This document shows positions 1-10,266 of a stretch of 64,000 nucleotides of DNA, in pieces (within the stretch, counting starts at the first letter, position 1; each line of letters starts with the position of its first letter). The stretch comes from Helicoverpa zea (taxonomy: Eukaryota > Arthropoda > Insecta > Lepidoptera > Noctuidae). The position numbers and the translations under genes were made by a program. The notes below the pieces were generated by a model. The model ran no database searches, was not told where the DNA came from, and saw nothing but the letters and a program-made list of their open reading frames with translations. The DNA is taken from positions 61,022 through 125,021 of the forward strand of contig NW_025899713.1 of the NCBI RefSeq assembly GCF_022581195.2. The letters run 5' to 3'.

Positions 1-1188
1 ACTCGCAACATGCGGCCGTAACGACAATTGATTGACTTTGACAAGCGATCTTTTAAGTGCTTCTTACCTTCTCCCGGCTGTGTTCCCCGGGGATAACCCG
101 GGCGCACGATACCGATCACATTAATCCTATTTGTTGTGTAAAATGATTAGATCACAGTTTTATTACCTTTGTTTTGTTACACAAGATCAGCAGAAACTCC
201 AAACCAGAAACAAAAATGATCTGAAACACATTTTCAATCACGTTCCATTGTGTATCCTGTTTAGTTGTTCGGGTAAACATGCAAACAATCTATTTTGAGA
301 ACAAGTGTTCTGGCATTATTTTAGAACACCTGTATCAATCGATACCCTCTGGTCGCATGTTTTCCTGGTAGCCTGCCACTGACGCCCTCCGAGTATGTTC
401 TTGTTGACAGTTTTATGAGCAATATTCTCGTCTCATCTGTATTCTGTACTGAACTTTGCTTCAACTGGTTCAAATGCTAATCAAATTCTTGTTTTTGTTC
501 GACCGACCTTTTGCTTAATTTAGCGATCCGAAGTCCTATGTAAACTGTGTACCTACTTGGCAAATGTATTTGCTTCGGTCTCATGGGAGCCTGGTGTGTT
601 TCCTTTGAGCTGAACCTGCCAGTTAAATGCGCGTACACGTTTCATTTGAAATCTGTGCGGAATTATTTTTTTCATATTCTGTAGAATTTAAGTTTGTTTT
701 AAAAATACTTACCAGCTTTTATCATGTCAGAACTCGTTCATCTGTAATATCCAGTTTTATATTAACTTTGCGATTAAAATCAAGTTAATCCCACGCAGTT
801 GAAACTTTTGTTAATTGTCGATTCTGTGGCTGGCACACAAGAAAGTTAATTCTAACTACATTAAATTTTGAAATCAGTTGTAGACTTGTAGACATCGTAG
901 TACTTCTTAAGTACAATGGTCTCGAACACAATGGAGTAATGTTCACATTAGCGACGATTTTGGAATTCGCATCTCATAAATTGCAAATGTCGTACTTTAA
1001 ATTTACGATAATGTGAATTGTTGCGAAGGAAGTCGCGATTGTCGTATCGTAAGTGGATCGCGTTCGTAACGAGACGCGCGAGATAAAGGATATGATGGCG
1101 TAATAAACACGACGCGATAGGGACGCGAGCGCGCCCGCCGCCGGAGCGGCCCGCCACGCCGCGCACTAACACTTCATAGTTTTACAGA
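1..1188. other. Stretch without a recognised gene
   Basis: I see no convincing coding frame or mobile element here. The last 120 bases (about 1070-1170) are CpG-rich and end in a polypyrimidine tract with a CTAAC branch-point-like motif and an AG, which is the acceptor described with the next entry. The antisense frame at 948-1172 has low-complexity arginine/glycine content typical of a CpG island read by chance. Confidence 0.5.
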
Positions 1189-1362
1189 ATGATACGCTCG
1201 GGCCGAGTTTCGAAGCCTATTCCACTGATAGAATTGATCGTCGCTTTATTGATATACGTTTTCTTTATTTCGAATCAATTGAGCTGTGCGACGCTGCCGG
1301 AGGACGTGATTGAACGCTTTATTAAACAAGAAAGTCTTAAATATAACTACAAGTTTGTATAA
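1189..1362 (+). CDS. Candidate signal-peptide exon or small secreted protein (57 aa)
   Basis: An ATG frame of 57 codons ends in TAA. The N-terminus has basic residues (MIRSGRVSK), then a hydrophobic core (about residues 12-28, LIELIVALLIYVFFI), then a polar stretch with a plausible signal-peptidase site after NQLSCA, and a charged tail (LPEDVIERFIKQES). This is the architecture of a secreted or type I membrane protein start. One base before the ATG is a strong 3' splice site: a CTAAC branch-like motif near 1167, a T-rich tract and CAG at 1185-1187. It may therefore be the first coding exon of a larger gene whose 5' UTR is spliced. Possible weak donors near the end (GTTTGT, GTATAA at about 1353-1362) would remove the stop. 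I do not recognise the family. A chance ORF remains possible because no other exon was found nearby. Confidence 0.35.
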   Translation: MIRSGRVSKPIPLIELIVALLIYVFFISNQLSCATLPEDVIERFIKQESLKYNYKFV

Positions 1363-4300
1363 ATCCTCTGAATTGAGACTCAGTCAAACGGAATGTATTT
1401 CAGATAAACTTTTTTTTATAAAGAATCGTTCGCTTGGTGCTTTTTTGTTTTTATTCGCCGGAGCTTGTTAGCAGGATATTCAAATCGTTGCCAATCAGCG
1501 GAAATTAATTGGTTTCTTGTTTCAATATCGCGATTTTTCCCTTCATTATAGAATGTTGATTGCACGAAAAATGTTATTTCAATATTTACATTGTAATCTC
1601 ATAATTGTGTTACAATTTTGTAATAAATTATCATTTCTTTTAGCTAATTACTTTATAATAGATGAGTTCTTTTGTCAAACAATCTTTATTAATATAAATT
1701 GCTTTGTAAGTGTAGATGTTGAACTCGGCTCTTACTGGTGCGCGCACAATTAATTATATAATTCTCTAGAGACATAATGCGATCCGTCAGGGCGTCGGTT
1801 TAAGTCTGGTGCGCTTCAAAATGTACCACTCTTATATAGTTACGCTCATATTTTAAGCTCTAATATTGTTAATTCACGTAAAGGGTATAATACTTTAAGC
1901 CGTCTCTCTTGCAAGAGTAGATTTCATTAGGTATTTCTGAAAAGTCAGCTCGGATTTGGCTAGGACTTATTAAGTAATATTTTATTCGTTTTTGTTCTCC
2001 GAATCCATTAGGTAGTGGCATCGAAGTCTGAACAATGCGGACTGAATTCCCGGGGAAGTATAATGCTGAATAGAGAGCCGTTTCGTGCCAAATATCGTGA
2101 TATTCTTCAAAGCCGTTTAGCGATCGTCATCCGTATCGACGTGTCGTCCCATTGGATATCGGCGCCGGGAATTGCATTCGCTGGCTCGTGAAATGGAACT
2201 CGCTGGTCGCGCCGTCGCCGCAGCTTCTTGCGGCACCGCGCGCCTTACAATATAACTGCACTACATTTCATATAAATTGTTAACCGCGCTCCGCATGTCC
2301 CAACCTATCGAGTTGCTCACTATTTTTGAGTGAGGAAATATTTTATAGACGTAAGATGTTGGCCTAGTTCTTTTTCAGCATTAGTCTTTATGTTTGTTCT
2401 CTTGCAGAAACATCGTGTCATGAGGATGCCGCAGTGCCTCACAAAATATAACTCGGTGCTAACTTAGCGTTAAAATTGTAATTTATTCATTCGTGTGCTA
2501 TCTAAACATAAACCTTCTGCTCTTTGTGCAGTAATCCTGAAAACAAACAAAACAGTAAGACAGCAGACACACTAAGTCGTGTCGTGTGACTTACGAGTAT
2601 CGCGACTCGTACCTCGCTTCGCTTCGCTCGTGACACACAATAACTTAAACAGATTACCGACCAGGATTAGCCAACTTGTTCTGCCAAGGTCAAAGTCACT
2701 GCTTCTTATGTAAAAGCGAATATTCTATTAAGTCGTAATATTTAACCGATGAAACGGACCTATAAATAAAGGTAATGGAAAAAATAAGTGCGTGGGAGAA
2801 ACGCAGAATATGATCGATCAGTCTCGAAATTAATCAAAGTCGGCATAAATATGTATGAAATTGTAAATCCATTATCTAAATACGTATCTATGTATCTGTA
2901 GCTAGAACTAATTGGGATAACATATACATTAGTGCTTATCCATTAGGCAATCGTGTTTGCGTCGCAGATTTGGCGTGATCATTCGCATAATTAAGATTGA
3001 AGTCGGTGACTATCACAAAGCGAAAATGATTAATTAATCGCTTGCTCTTAATGTCGCAATATAAACGATTACTCTTCAGAGGTCACTTTATATGAAAAAT
3101 ATTTATTTTGGACGTGATTCACGTTTATTTAGCGAGTTCAATGTACTGTCACGTCTGAGAACATCAAAAAGATTAATTCGCCCGTGACTTGAAGAATAAT
3201 AACTATAATTTAACTTTGACTTGTATTTGCATTATAAAGGTGACTTAGCGAGTTAATTTGTTCTTTTATAACATTCATCTTGACTTCATGTAGATATATA
3301 CTGATATACGTTTAGCTTGACAAATACATATGTCTGGAAATCCTTTTTCTTAAACATTATTTGTTAAATATACGAAACCGTAAGAAAAAGAAGTTTTATT
3401 TTTCAGAAATTATTTTTGGCTAAACGTTGGATAGCTCGAGAATCGATTTTTTCGTATTTATAGTTTTCGTATTTACAATTTTATACTATCAAAGTACCAA
3501 AAAAATATAACCTATTTTAAAGTCGCCGTTGTTATTTTTCTACACTTTATTGCCAAGTCTAGGACTTTAGTTCGGCAGCCCCAATAATTATACCTAATGT
3601 AATTTTTATTGTATAAAGTTACTTTTTATCGATAGTTCGGAAATTGAGATTCTGATTACAATAATTTCAACAATTCCATATATCGACATTCATTGAAGTA
3701 ATAAGTATCTCATCTTGGAGGAAAGGACTAGGAATGTAGCAGGTGTAAGGAGTTGTCGATACGTAGTTGTGTCGAGGGAGACCTGTCTCTAATGTACTGA
3801 GAGTAGCCCGCAGGTATGCTGGCGTGCCGCTGTTTGCCTTGCCAATATCTTGCCGCACATTACCCTGTGCCAGATAAAAACATTTCGCATCGAGCGGCAA
3901 ATTGTGTTACCGTACGAGTATGTCGGTGCGTTTTAGCTCAGGAATTACATAGATGAACGCAATAATTCGATATTCGGATCACACGACCCCTTCGCTCGAT
4001 AATAGTAATTTTCTGTAGATTTTCTCATGTGAATGAACAAAACAATATTGCTTGAACTTAGACTCACCTACCCGACATGTGCGAGTAATAATTTTGACAG
4101 CTGAGTGCGCACGTCCCCCGCGCCTCACCGACGTCGCCTCGGGAATTTCTTAAGGAAGATACTTTTGGTAACATCTGCCCCGAGGAACAATTTCACCTAC
4201 AAAAACAAGTATTTCAATATCGGCCTCGGTCTCCGCCAACCCCAGCACATTAATGAGGTACAAAGTTGTTTGCGTGAAGGATAATGGAAATATACATGGT

Positions 4301-5503
4301 GCTCCGAGGCCCCGGCGTCAGCGTCGCCGTGTGCGGTGAGACCTCATTTGTCACGATGCGGCCTCTCAAACCTGACGCCCCGTATAAATCATTCCTGACA
4401 CTATTTATGGAGATAATTCGCCACTACCCCAGGGAGTATTCATTTCGGAGATGGACGATTATTCCCTTTTATTTTTCACCACCGCTACTCGGTCAGTGTA
4501 ATTTGAACGGTTTCCTTCATAAGGGTGCGAGCGCACTAGACAAAATGAAAGCGATCTGCGCTGGCATCTGGGTGTAATATTCGATTCAGCAACTATTACA
4601 CGAGACGGAGAGGGATCGTGGACGCGAAAAATTCGCTCCACTAAATCATCGGCGGTATAACGCGGCGAGATGAAGGTTTAGGTGGAGCCGCGAGCGATCT
4701 GCTGACTCGCAGCGCGCTGCCGACGCGCCTTTGTGGACGAACAACTTTGAGCTGAGTTTGTTTCAATTAGGGCGCGTGAATCGGCGTTTAGTGTCTTACT
4801 TTCTTCTTATTTCTTTCGGAACTGCAACTTAACGAATTCTTTCAACTGATCTTAGCGGAACATTTCAGTAATTAAATGAGTTTCCTAAGTAAAAGTAACT
4901 TGACTTTGACTTGATTTTTACTTGAAAACACCTACTTACCTTAACTTGCGTTCACTTACATTAGTAGTAATAACTTTTATCTCTAGGGATGAATTAAAGA
5001 TTGAGCTTTTCTCTCTTGTGTGTTCTGGCTTTTATTTATAGGTGTTGCTATACACCTGACTAGTGTGTAGGTTTTGAGCAGTTCGCAACGCGTGTGACCC
5101 CAATAAAATCAGCATTTTTATGAGGTGTTCACGTGGCAAAGTCTCCCTAGTCTTAACTTCTCGCAGCGCACGCATCACCTCAGATTTACGGGCTTTCTAA
5201 GGAGTTCCATTGTTGTTCTGTGCAGTTTACGTGCCTCGCCAACAATGCTCGCGCGTGATCTAATATCCGTCATGTTTATTACGCCCTGGAAATTTACCGT
5301 GACGCTTGCTTAATGACTCAAAATTTATATTTCTGACCCTGTGTTAAAGCGTGCACTTCTTTGCGGATCATTATATTATTTTCGAATTTAGAGACATATT
5401 TCATAATTTCCTATCAAATAATGTCTTGGTGTTAAATCCGCCGTTGCACAATTTGCAAGAAATATTAAATATAATTATTACATAAGAATTGAAAAGTACC
5501 CAT
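1363..5503. other. Non-coding stretch, no gene seen
   Basis: AT-rich DNA with short CpG-rich patches (about 2090-2260, 4110-4380 and 4620-4760). Frames here, such as 4284-4577, have no recognisable domain, no splice context and no codon pattern I would defend. The CpG-rich patches could be conserved non-coding elements of a neighbouring gene, but that cannot be judged without a second genome. Confidence 0.45.
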
Positions 5504-5506
5504 TTA

Positions 5507-5693
5507 CGGCCAGTTTCTTCATCAAAAGTAAAAGTCAAAGTAATGTCTAAAGTAAAAGTAACGGTCAAATTCGTTTTTTCAAGGCTTAAGTGACAGCAAA
5601 ACTAATAGAAAAAATGAATTTGACCGTTACTTTTGCTTTAGACATTACTTTGACTTTTACTTTGGCTTTTACTTTTGATGAAGAAACTGGCTG
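5507..5693. mobile_element. Foldback MITE with TTA target duplication
   Basis: A 187-bp sequence is almost one long imperfect hairpin. The left arm starts CGGCCAGTTTCTTCATC and the right arm ends in its near-exact complement (GATGAAGAAACTGGCTG). The arms continue for about 75 bp through AAGTAAAAGT-type repeats, with a short unpaired centre near 5575-5610. It is flanked on both sides by TTA (5504-5506 and 5694-5696), the 3-bp duplication made by PIF/Harbinger transposases. Its ends do not resemble those of the Harbinger element at 27047-29736, so a different transposase must have moved it. It encodes nothing. Confidence 0.75.
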
Positions 5694-5696
5694 TTA

Positions 5697-7472
5697 ATGT
5701 AGTTTGAAAGTAGACAATAGGAAAACTGGGTCAACCACTGACTTGTATGCAAAACAAAACACTCACGTATATACCATCCACAAACAAAACTAAAGTAAAG
5801 CTCCCTTGCAACCGAAACTATCAATTTGGGTGAGCTCTTAGCCGTTGGCAATCGCCCTCGGATCGCCCTCGGAACATTTATCTGCTTCCAAGTAAGAGTA
5901 ACAGTTTCAACTTTAAAGTTGTTTGCTGGCCACCACCGCCGCCGGACTGCGCGGGTTGCTTTCAATTAGCGCTACTGAATTGCCCTACAAGATTACAACT
6001 AAGACCTCCTAATGACTTCTGAGTTCCTGGTATAACGAATTACAAATGCATTCTGTATTTTATAGTTATGTGAATGTCGTTTATTCAAGTTTTCCATTAC
6101 TTGGAAATTGGAAATACAATTTGTGTAGCAGCGGTTTTAAAGTGAAAACCTACTTACGAATTGAGTGTATATAAATGTACCTAATAATCTCTTAAGACCA
6201 GCTTATTTGTATCTATATGTAATCTAAACTTTCTGTCCGCCTACGTGTCGATACGACTAGGCGATTAATTTTGTTGAACGTAAAGAAAACTTATGAATTT
6301 GGTGAGTGTAGTGCGCGGGAGAGCGTTTGCCCTAAATACGTCCATGTTTGATGTATTCGAAAACTTTGGTGTTAAGGACGATAGACATTGATGATCGAGA
6401 GCCTTGTATCTGCGTATTATATCACGCTGATATAGGACTTTGTGCGTCACCCACTTTCGTCACTACAGAATATAAACAAACCCAACATTATAACGTAAAC
6501 ATTACCAATCCTTGCAAGTTTTTTCAATATTAAACCTAGGCCGCTAGAGTGGAGCTAATCTAGACTTTCAGTTATCAAACTTTTAAAATGTTAACATAAA
6601 CTCTGAATAGTAGAAATCAAAGGTTTGACAAGAAATAAAATCAGGTCAGTGTGTAACATGTTATGATCTCGCGACACACTTGCCAGTAAAACTTTTATGG
6701 CAGAATGTTTTATTTTAATCATGTGTTGTTGTCGTAGACTTTTATAGTCGTCGTTTGTACGTTGATGATGAATAAATAACACATAATCAAAGTACATTTA
6801 CTTGGCATCCTCATAAAATGTCTGTCTGTTCCGTCCGTTTACAATATACCTAATGTGTATTGGGCGGTCGTATCTCAGTCGTCACAATTACTGGGAGTCC
6901 ATGGTAACAAATAGATCGTTTCATTTAGTGTGAGTACCGGCCGAACTCTCGCTCTCAGCTTTGAACAATACACGTAAATCATGTGAAGCGAGGCTGCGCT
7001 CATCTGACCGTGGTTCGCCCGAACCCACACACACACTAGTCCTGATAATTAAAAAACTTTCAAGATTATTTTCATTACCAATCGCCTACAACTCACCGGA
7101 TACGATTCCCACGTACGTTTACAAAAACTTGGGCTATTTGGGGAAATTGTACTCTATATTCGGAAGAATACAAAGTTGAGCTTTTATATTGTTCCTTGGA
7201 GATTTTATGTGTGGGGTTTTATTGAATTGAGTCTTTTGTCGAACTGCCCCGCTCGTGAGACGCCATTGAAAAACCGTTCAAACTTTTATTACTATTGCTA
7301 CAATTTAGATCTGTTACAGGAAATTTGCTTTTGCTTAATAACTGTAAAAAATGCATAGATACATACAAATGTTTTTTAAACGCATTGTTGTGTTCGCAAA
7401 TAATACTCATGGCAGAAGACCTTAACACATTCACCAATTGTAAAACAGTTTGGGTCACGGGTCGAACCCTAT
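5697..7472. other. Non-coding stretch, no gene seen
   Basis: AT-rich sequence with only short frames of no recognisable content. A sequence like a reversed tRNA B box (GGGTCGAACCC, about 7460) lies just outside the next element, but no tRNA fold or SINE body accompanies it. Confidence 0.4.
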
Positions 7473-7610
7473 TAGTCCCCAGGCCGGCGAACAAATTTTT
7501 TTTTGATACATATACATTTAAGTCTTTGTGAGTGCCTTCCTTACGATGAGTCCGACAAACTTTTCGAATGCGCAAATTTTGGTGCCGCTGCGTTTTTTAA
7601 TGCTTGACTC

Positions 7611-7955
7611 CTGAAATTGTCGATATGACCTCACTATGGCTCTTCGTACATACACGTTTCATTTTTTGAGATTCGTTTAATAAAGTTAACTAGAGAATGG
7701 TGGTCAACTTGTCCGATAAAGATCGTGCTGTGTTTGGAGTGTCCACCATCCTGAAAATGTCGGTATGACGTCACTACGACTCTTCGTACATACACGTTTC
7801 ATTTTTTGAGGTTTGTTTAATAAAGTTAACTAGAACATTGTGGTCAACTTGTCCGATAAAGATCATGCTGCGTTTGGAGTGTCCACCATCCGAAACATGT
7901 CGATATGACGTCACTGTGTCTCCCCATACATACATGTCGGACAAATACAACAATG
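7611..7955 (+). repeat. 140-bp tandem units of the left foldback arm, with TGACGTCA sites
   Basis: Units begin near 7611, 7751 and 7891 (period 140 bp); the third decays after about 65 bp. Each starts near TGAAAATGTCGGTATGACG-type sequence and ends with the GGAGTGTCCACCATC block. Units two and three contain the perfect octamer TGACGTCA (7766-7773 and 7906-7913); unit one has TGACCTCA instead. Confidence 0.8.
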
Positions 7956-8600
7956 ATAGATAATACTATTCTTATTGCAAATATCGACTTGTCCGACGAA
8001 TGTAGTGAGTCAAATAGTCAGTTCGACAAGAAAATGAGAAAAAAATATTACAATTGGAAGAAGTTTATTCTTTTTGTCAATTTCTGACTTAAATATTCAC
8101 GTGCATTGTTTAAGTATATTAAATTGGCATACTACTTACCAATTTTAATTACTATTTTAGAAAAAGTAGCCTGACTAAGACGTATTGTTGATAGTTTATA
8201 CAAGGTGTTGATTTGGATTTGTGCCATAGTTCAGGAGGAGGACATACAATACGTAAATAATCGATTGGAATTACATTAGATGGGAAATAACTAATATGCA
8301 CTGCTTTTTTTGTCATTGTAATGTCGTGGTATTTCCGAAGTAATCTAATTTTATGAATGAAATTTATGAGTGATCGTTACGTATGCTTTGTGTTTGCGTT
8401 TGTGTGAGGGTGCAGCACGGTTTTAACGCCAGTAACATACGCGCCAAGTTTAAATAAGGCTGGATGACATTTATGGAATTCCGAAAAAAAATTAAAGAAA
8501 AAAAATTACGTACCAATTTTTTTATTGATTTGGGTCGAGAATCATTAGCATAATTACCTCCTTGAATATGGCACGGATGCAAATCAACAGCTTGTATTAC

Positions 8601-9485
8601 GTTAGGGAATAATATCCCTAACGTAATATATTAATGGACTATATATCAATCAAAAGGTCTTTTTAAGTGCAACATTTTGTCTCAACATACCACTATTATA
8701 CGTATTTTAGAAGATATAGCCCAAATAAGGTGTATTATCGTTAGGTTTTACTATGTTAGGGAATAATGTCCCACCTCTAGGTATGAACCATATGTCAATC
8801 GAAAGATCTTTTTAAGCGCTGTATTCCGTCTTAACATACCACTTACCGATTCTTAGTATTTTGGAAGACATAACTGACCTAAGGCATATTATTGATACTT
8901 TACATTGTGTTAAGGAATAACATCTCACTTGAAGTTATGAGCCATATTTCAATCAAAAGATCTTTTTAAGCGCAACGTTGTATTAGCATAACTCCGACAA
9001 ATTGTTAGTACTTTAAAAGCTAGAGCTTTTCTAAGAATATATTATCGGTAGGTTCTGTCAAGCTAATCCATTACTTCTTTAGTAACAAATTATATATTAT
9101 TTGAAAAACCTTTCCAAATGAAACATTTCGTGTTAACATACTTCCGACAAATTGTTAGTAGTTTAGAAGCTAGAGCTTATTTAAAATTATAATTATGTAT
9201 TGATAGATGTTTTCAATTAAATAAATCCCATCTCTAGTAATGAGTTATACATCATTCAAAAGACGTTTTTAAATGCAATATTTCATATTAAAAAAACTTC
9301 GGCGAATTGTTAGTATTTCAGAAGCTAGAGCTTACATAAGATTATTTTATCGATAGGTGTTTTCAAGTTAATAAATCCCTCCTGTAGTAATGATACATAT
9401 ATCATTCGAAACGACTTTCTAAATGCAACATTTACTATTAACATACTTCACACCAATTGTCAGTACTTTATACCAAATCTTAAAA
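8601..9485 (+). repeat. Degenerate 154-bp tandem array inside the foldback element
   Basis: About six diverged units start near 8601, 8755, 8909, 9062, 9216 and 9367, a spacing of 151-154 bp. Shared blocks are GTTAGGGAATAA at the start, TCAATCAAAAGATCTTTTTA about 60 bp in, and AGTA-TTT-AGAAG-TA near the end. A lone, more degraded unit can be seen at about 8110-8210. The first unit contains a perfect palindrome at 8595-8628 (14-bp arms around six bases), which includes TTAGGG/CCCTAA. Divergence grows along the array, so it is old relative to the element's arms. Confidence 0.75.
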
Positions 9486-9498
9486 TATATCTATATTT

Positions 9499-9933
9499 TC
9501 CGGACGGTGGACACTCCATATGCAGCATGATCTTTGTCGGACAAGCTTACCACAATTTTCTAGTTAACTTTATTAAACAAATCTCAAAAAATGTAACAGG
9601 TATGTACGAAGAGTCGTAGTGACGTCATACCGACATTTTCAGGATGGTGGACACTCCAAACGCAGCACGATCTTTATCGGACAAGTTGACCACCATTTTC
9701 TAGATAATTTTATTAAACGATTCTCAAAAAATGAAACAGGTATGTACGAAGAGTCATAGTGACGTCATATCGACATTTTCAGGATGGTGGACACTCCAAA
9801 CGCAGCACGATCTTTATTGGACAAGTTGACCACCATTCTCTAGTTAACTTTATTAAACGAATCTCAAAAGATGAAACGTGTATGTCATTGTACGAAGAGC
9901 CATAGTGACGTCATATCGACAATTTCAGGAGTC
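9499..9933 (-). repeat. 140-bp tandem units of the right foldback arm
   Basis: Three units occur in inverse orientation to those at 7611-7955, each starting with GGTGGACACTCC and ending in CGACATTTTCAGGATGG-type sequence. Perfect TGACGTCA octamers lie at 9620-9627, 9760-9767 and 9906-9913. The unit nearest the right end carries a small insertion around 9885-9892 compared with its left-arm partner. Confidence 0.8.
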
Positions 9934-10072
9934 AAGCATTAAAAAAACGCAGCGGCACCAAAATTTGCGCATTCGAAAAGTTTGTCGGACTCATCGTAAG
10001 GAAGGCACTCACAAAGTTTTAAATGCATATGTATCAAAAAAAAAATTTGTTCGCCGGCCTGGGGACTATATA

Positions 10073-10266
10073 ATATTACTTATTACTTATATTATAAATG
10101 TGAAAGTTTGTGAGAATGTATGGATGTATGTTTGTTATTCAATCACGCAAAAACGGCTGGACCGATTTGATTGAATTTTGGTATGTAGATAGGTGATACC
10201 CTGGATTAACACATAGGCTGCTTTTTATCAACACACCATGCGGGCGAAGCCGCTGGCGGAAGCTAG
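10073..10266 (+). mobile_element. Helitron-type non-autonomous fragment
   Basis: The segment ends in a GC hairpin (GCGGGCGAAGCCGC) followed by CTAG and then T, the 3' terminus expected for Helitrons (CTRR, inserted between A and T). The body (AAACGGCTGGACCGATTTGA, then a stretch mentioning ACATAGGCTGC and TTTTATC) is typical of abundant lepidopteran Helitron-like repeats. The 5' end is worn: TATATTATAAATG is present but the initial TC is not clear. It abuts the right end of the foldback element. Confidence 0.65.

Larger units (their letters stand above)
7475..10066. mobile_element. Foldback-like transposon with long composite inverted repeats, non-autonomous
   Basis: The sequence beginning GTCCCCAGGCCGGCGAAC at 7475 reappears inverted, ending ...GGGGAC at 10066, with TA on both outer sides (7473-7474 and 10067-10068) as the probable target duplication. 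The arms stay complementary for about 440 bp. Each arm has a unique outer 130 bp, then tandem units of about 140 bp in opposite orientations. The outermost 140-bp units of the two arms are almost identical, which suggests recent mobility or gene conversion. The interior (about 7960-9490) is an AT-rich tandem array, and no transposase frame is present. Long inverted repeats built from direct subrepeats match the definition of Foldback elements; the responsible transposase family cannot be read from the sequence. TA flanks would fit Tc1/mariner-type insertion, but the termini are not ones I recognise. Confidence 0.7.

Noticed and set aside
4284..4577. 97-codon frame in a CpG-rich patch
   Set aside because: No domain or signal peptide; base composition alone explains the open frame.
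7440..7475. Reversed B-box-like sequence left of the foldback element
   Set aside because: No A box at the right distance and no SINE body, so no tRNA or SINE call can be supported.
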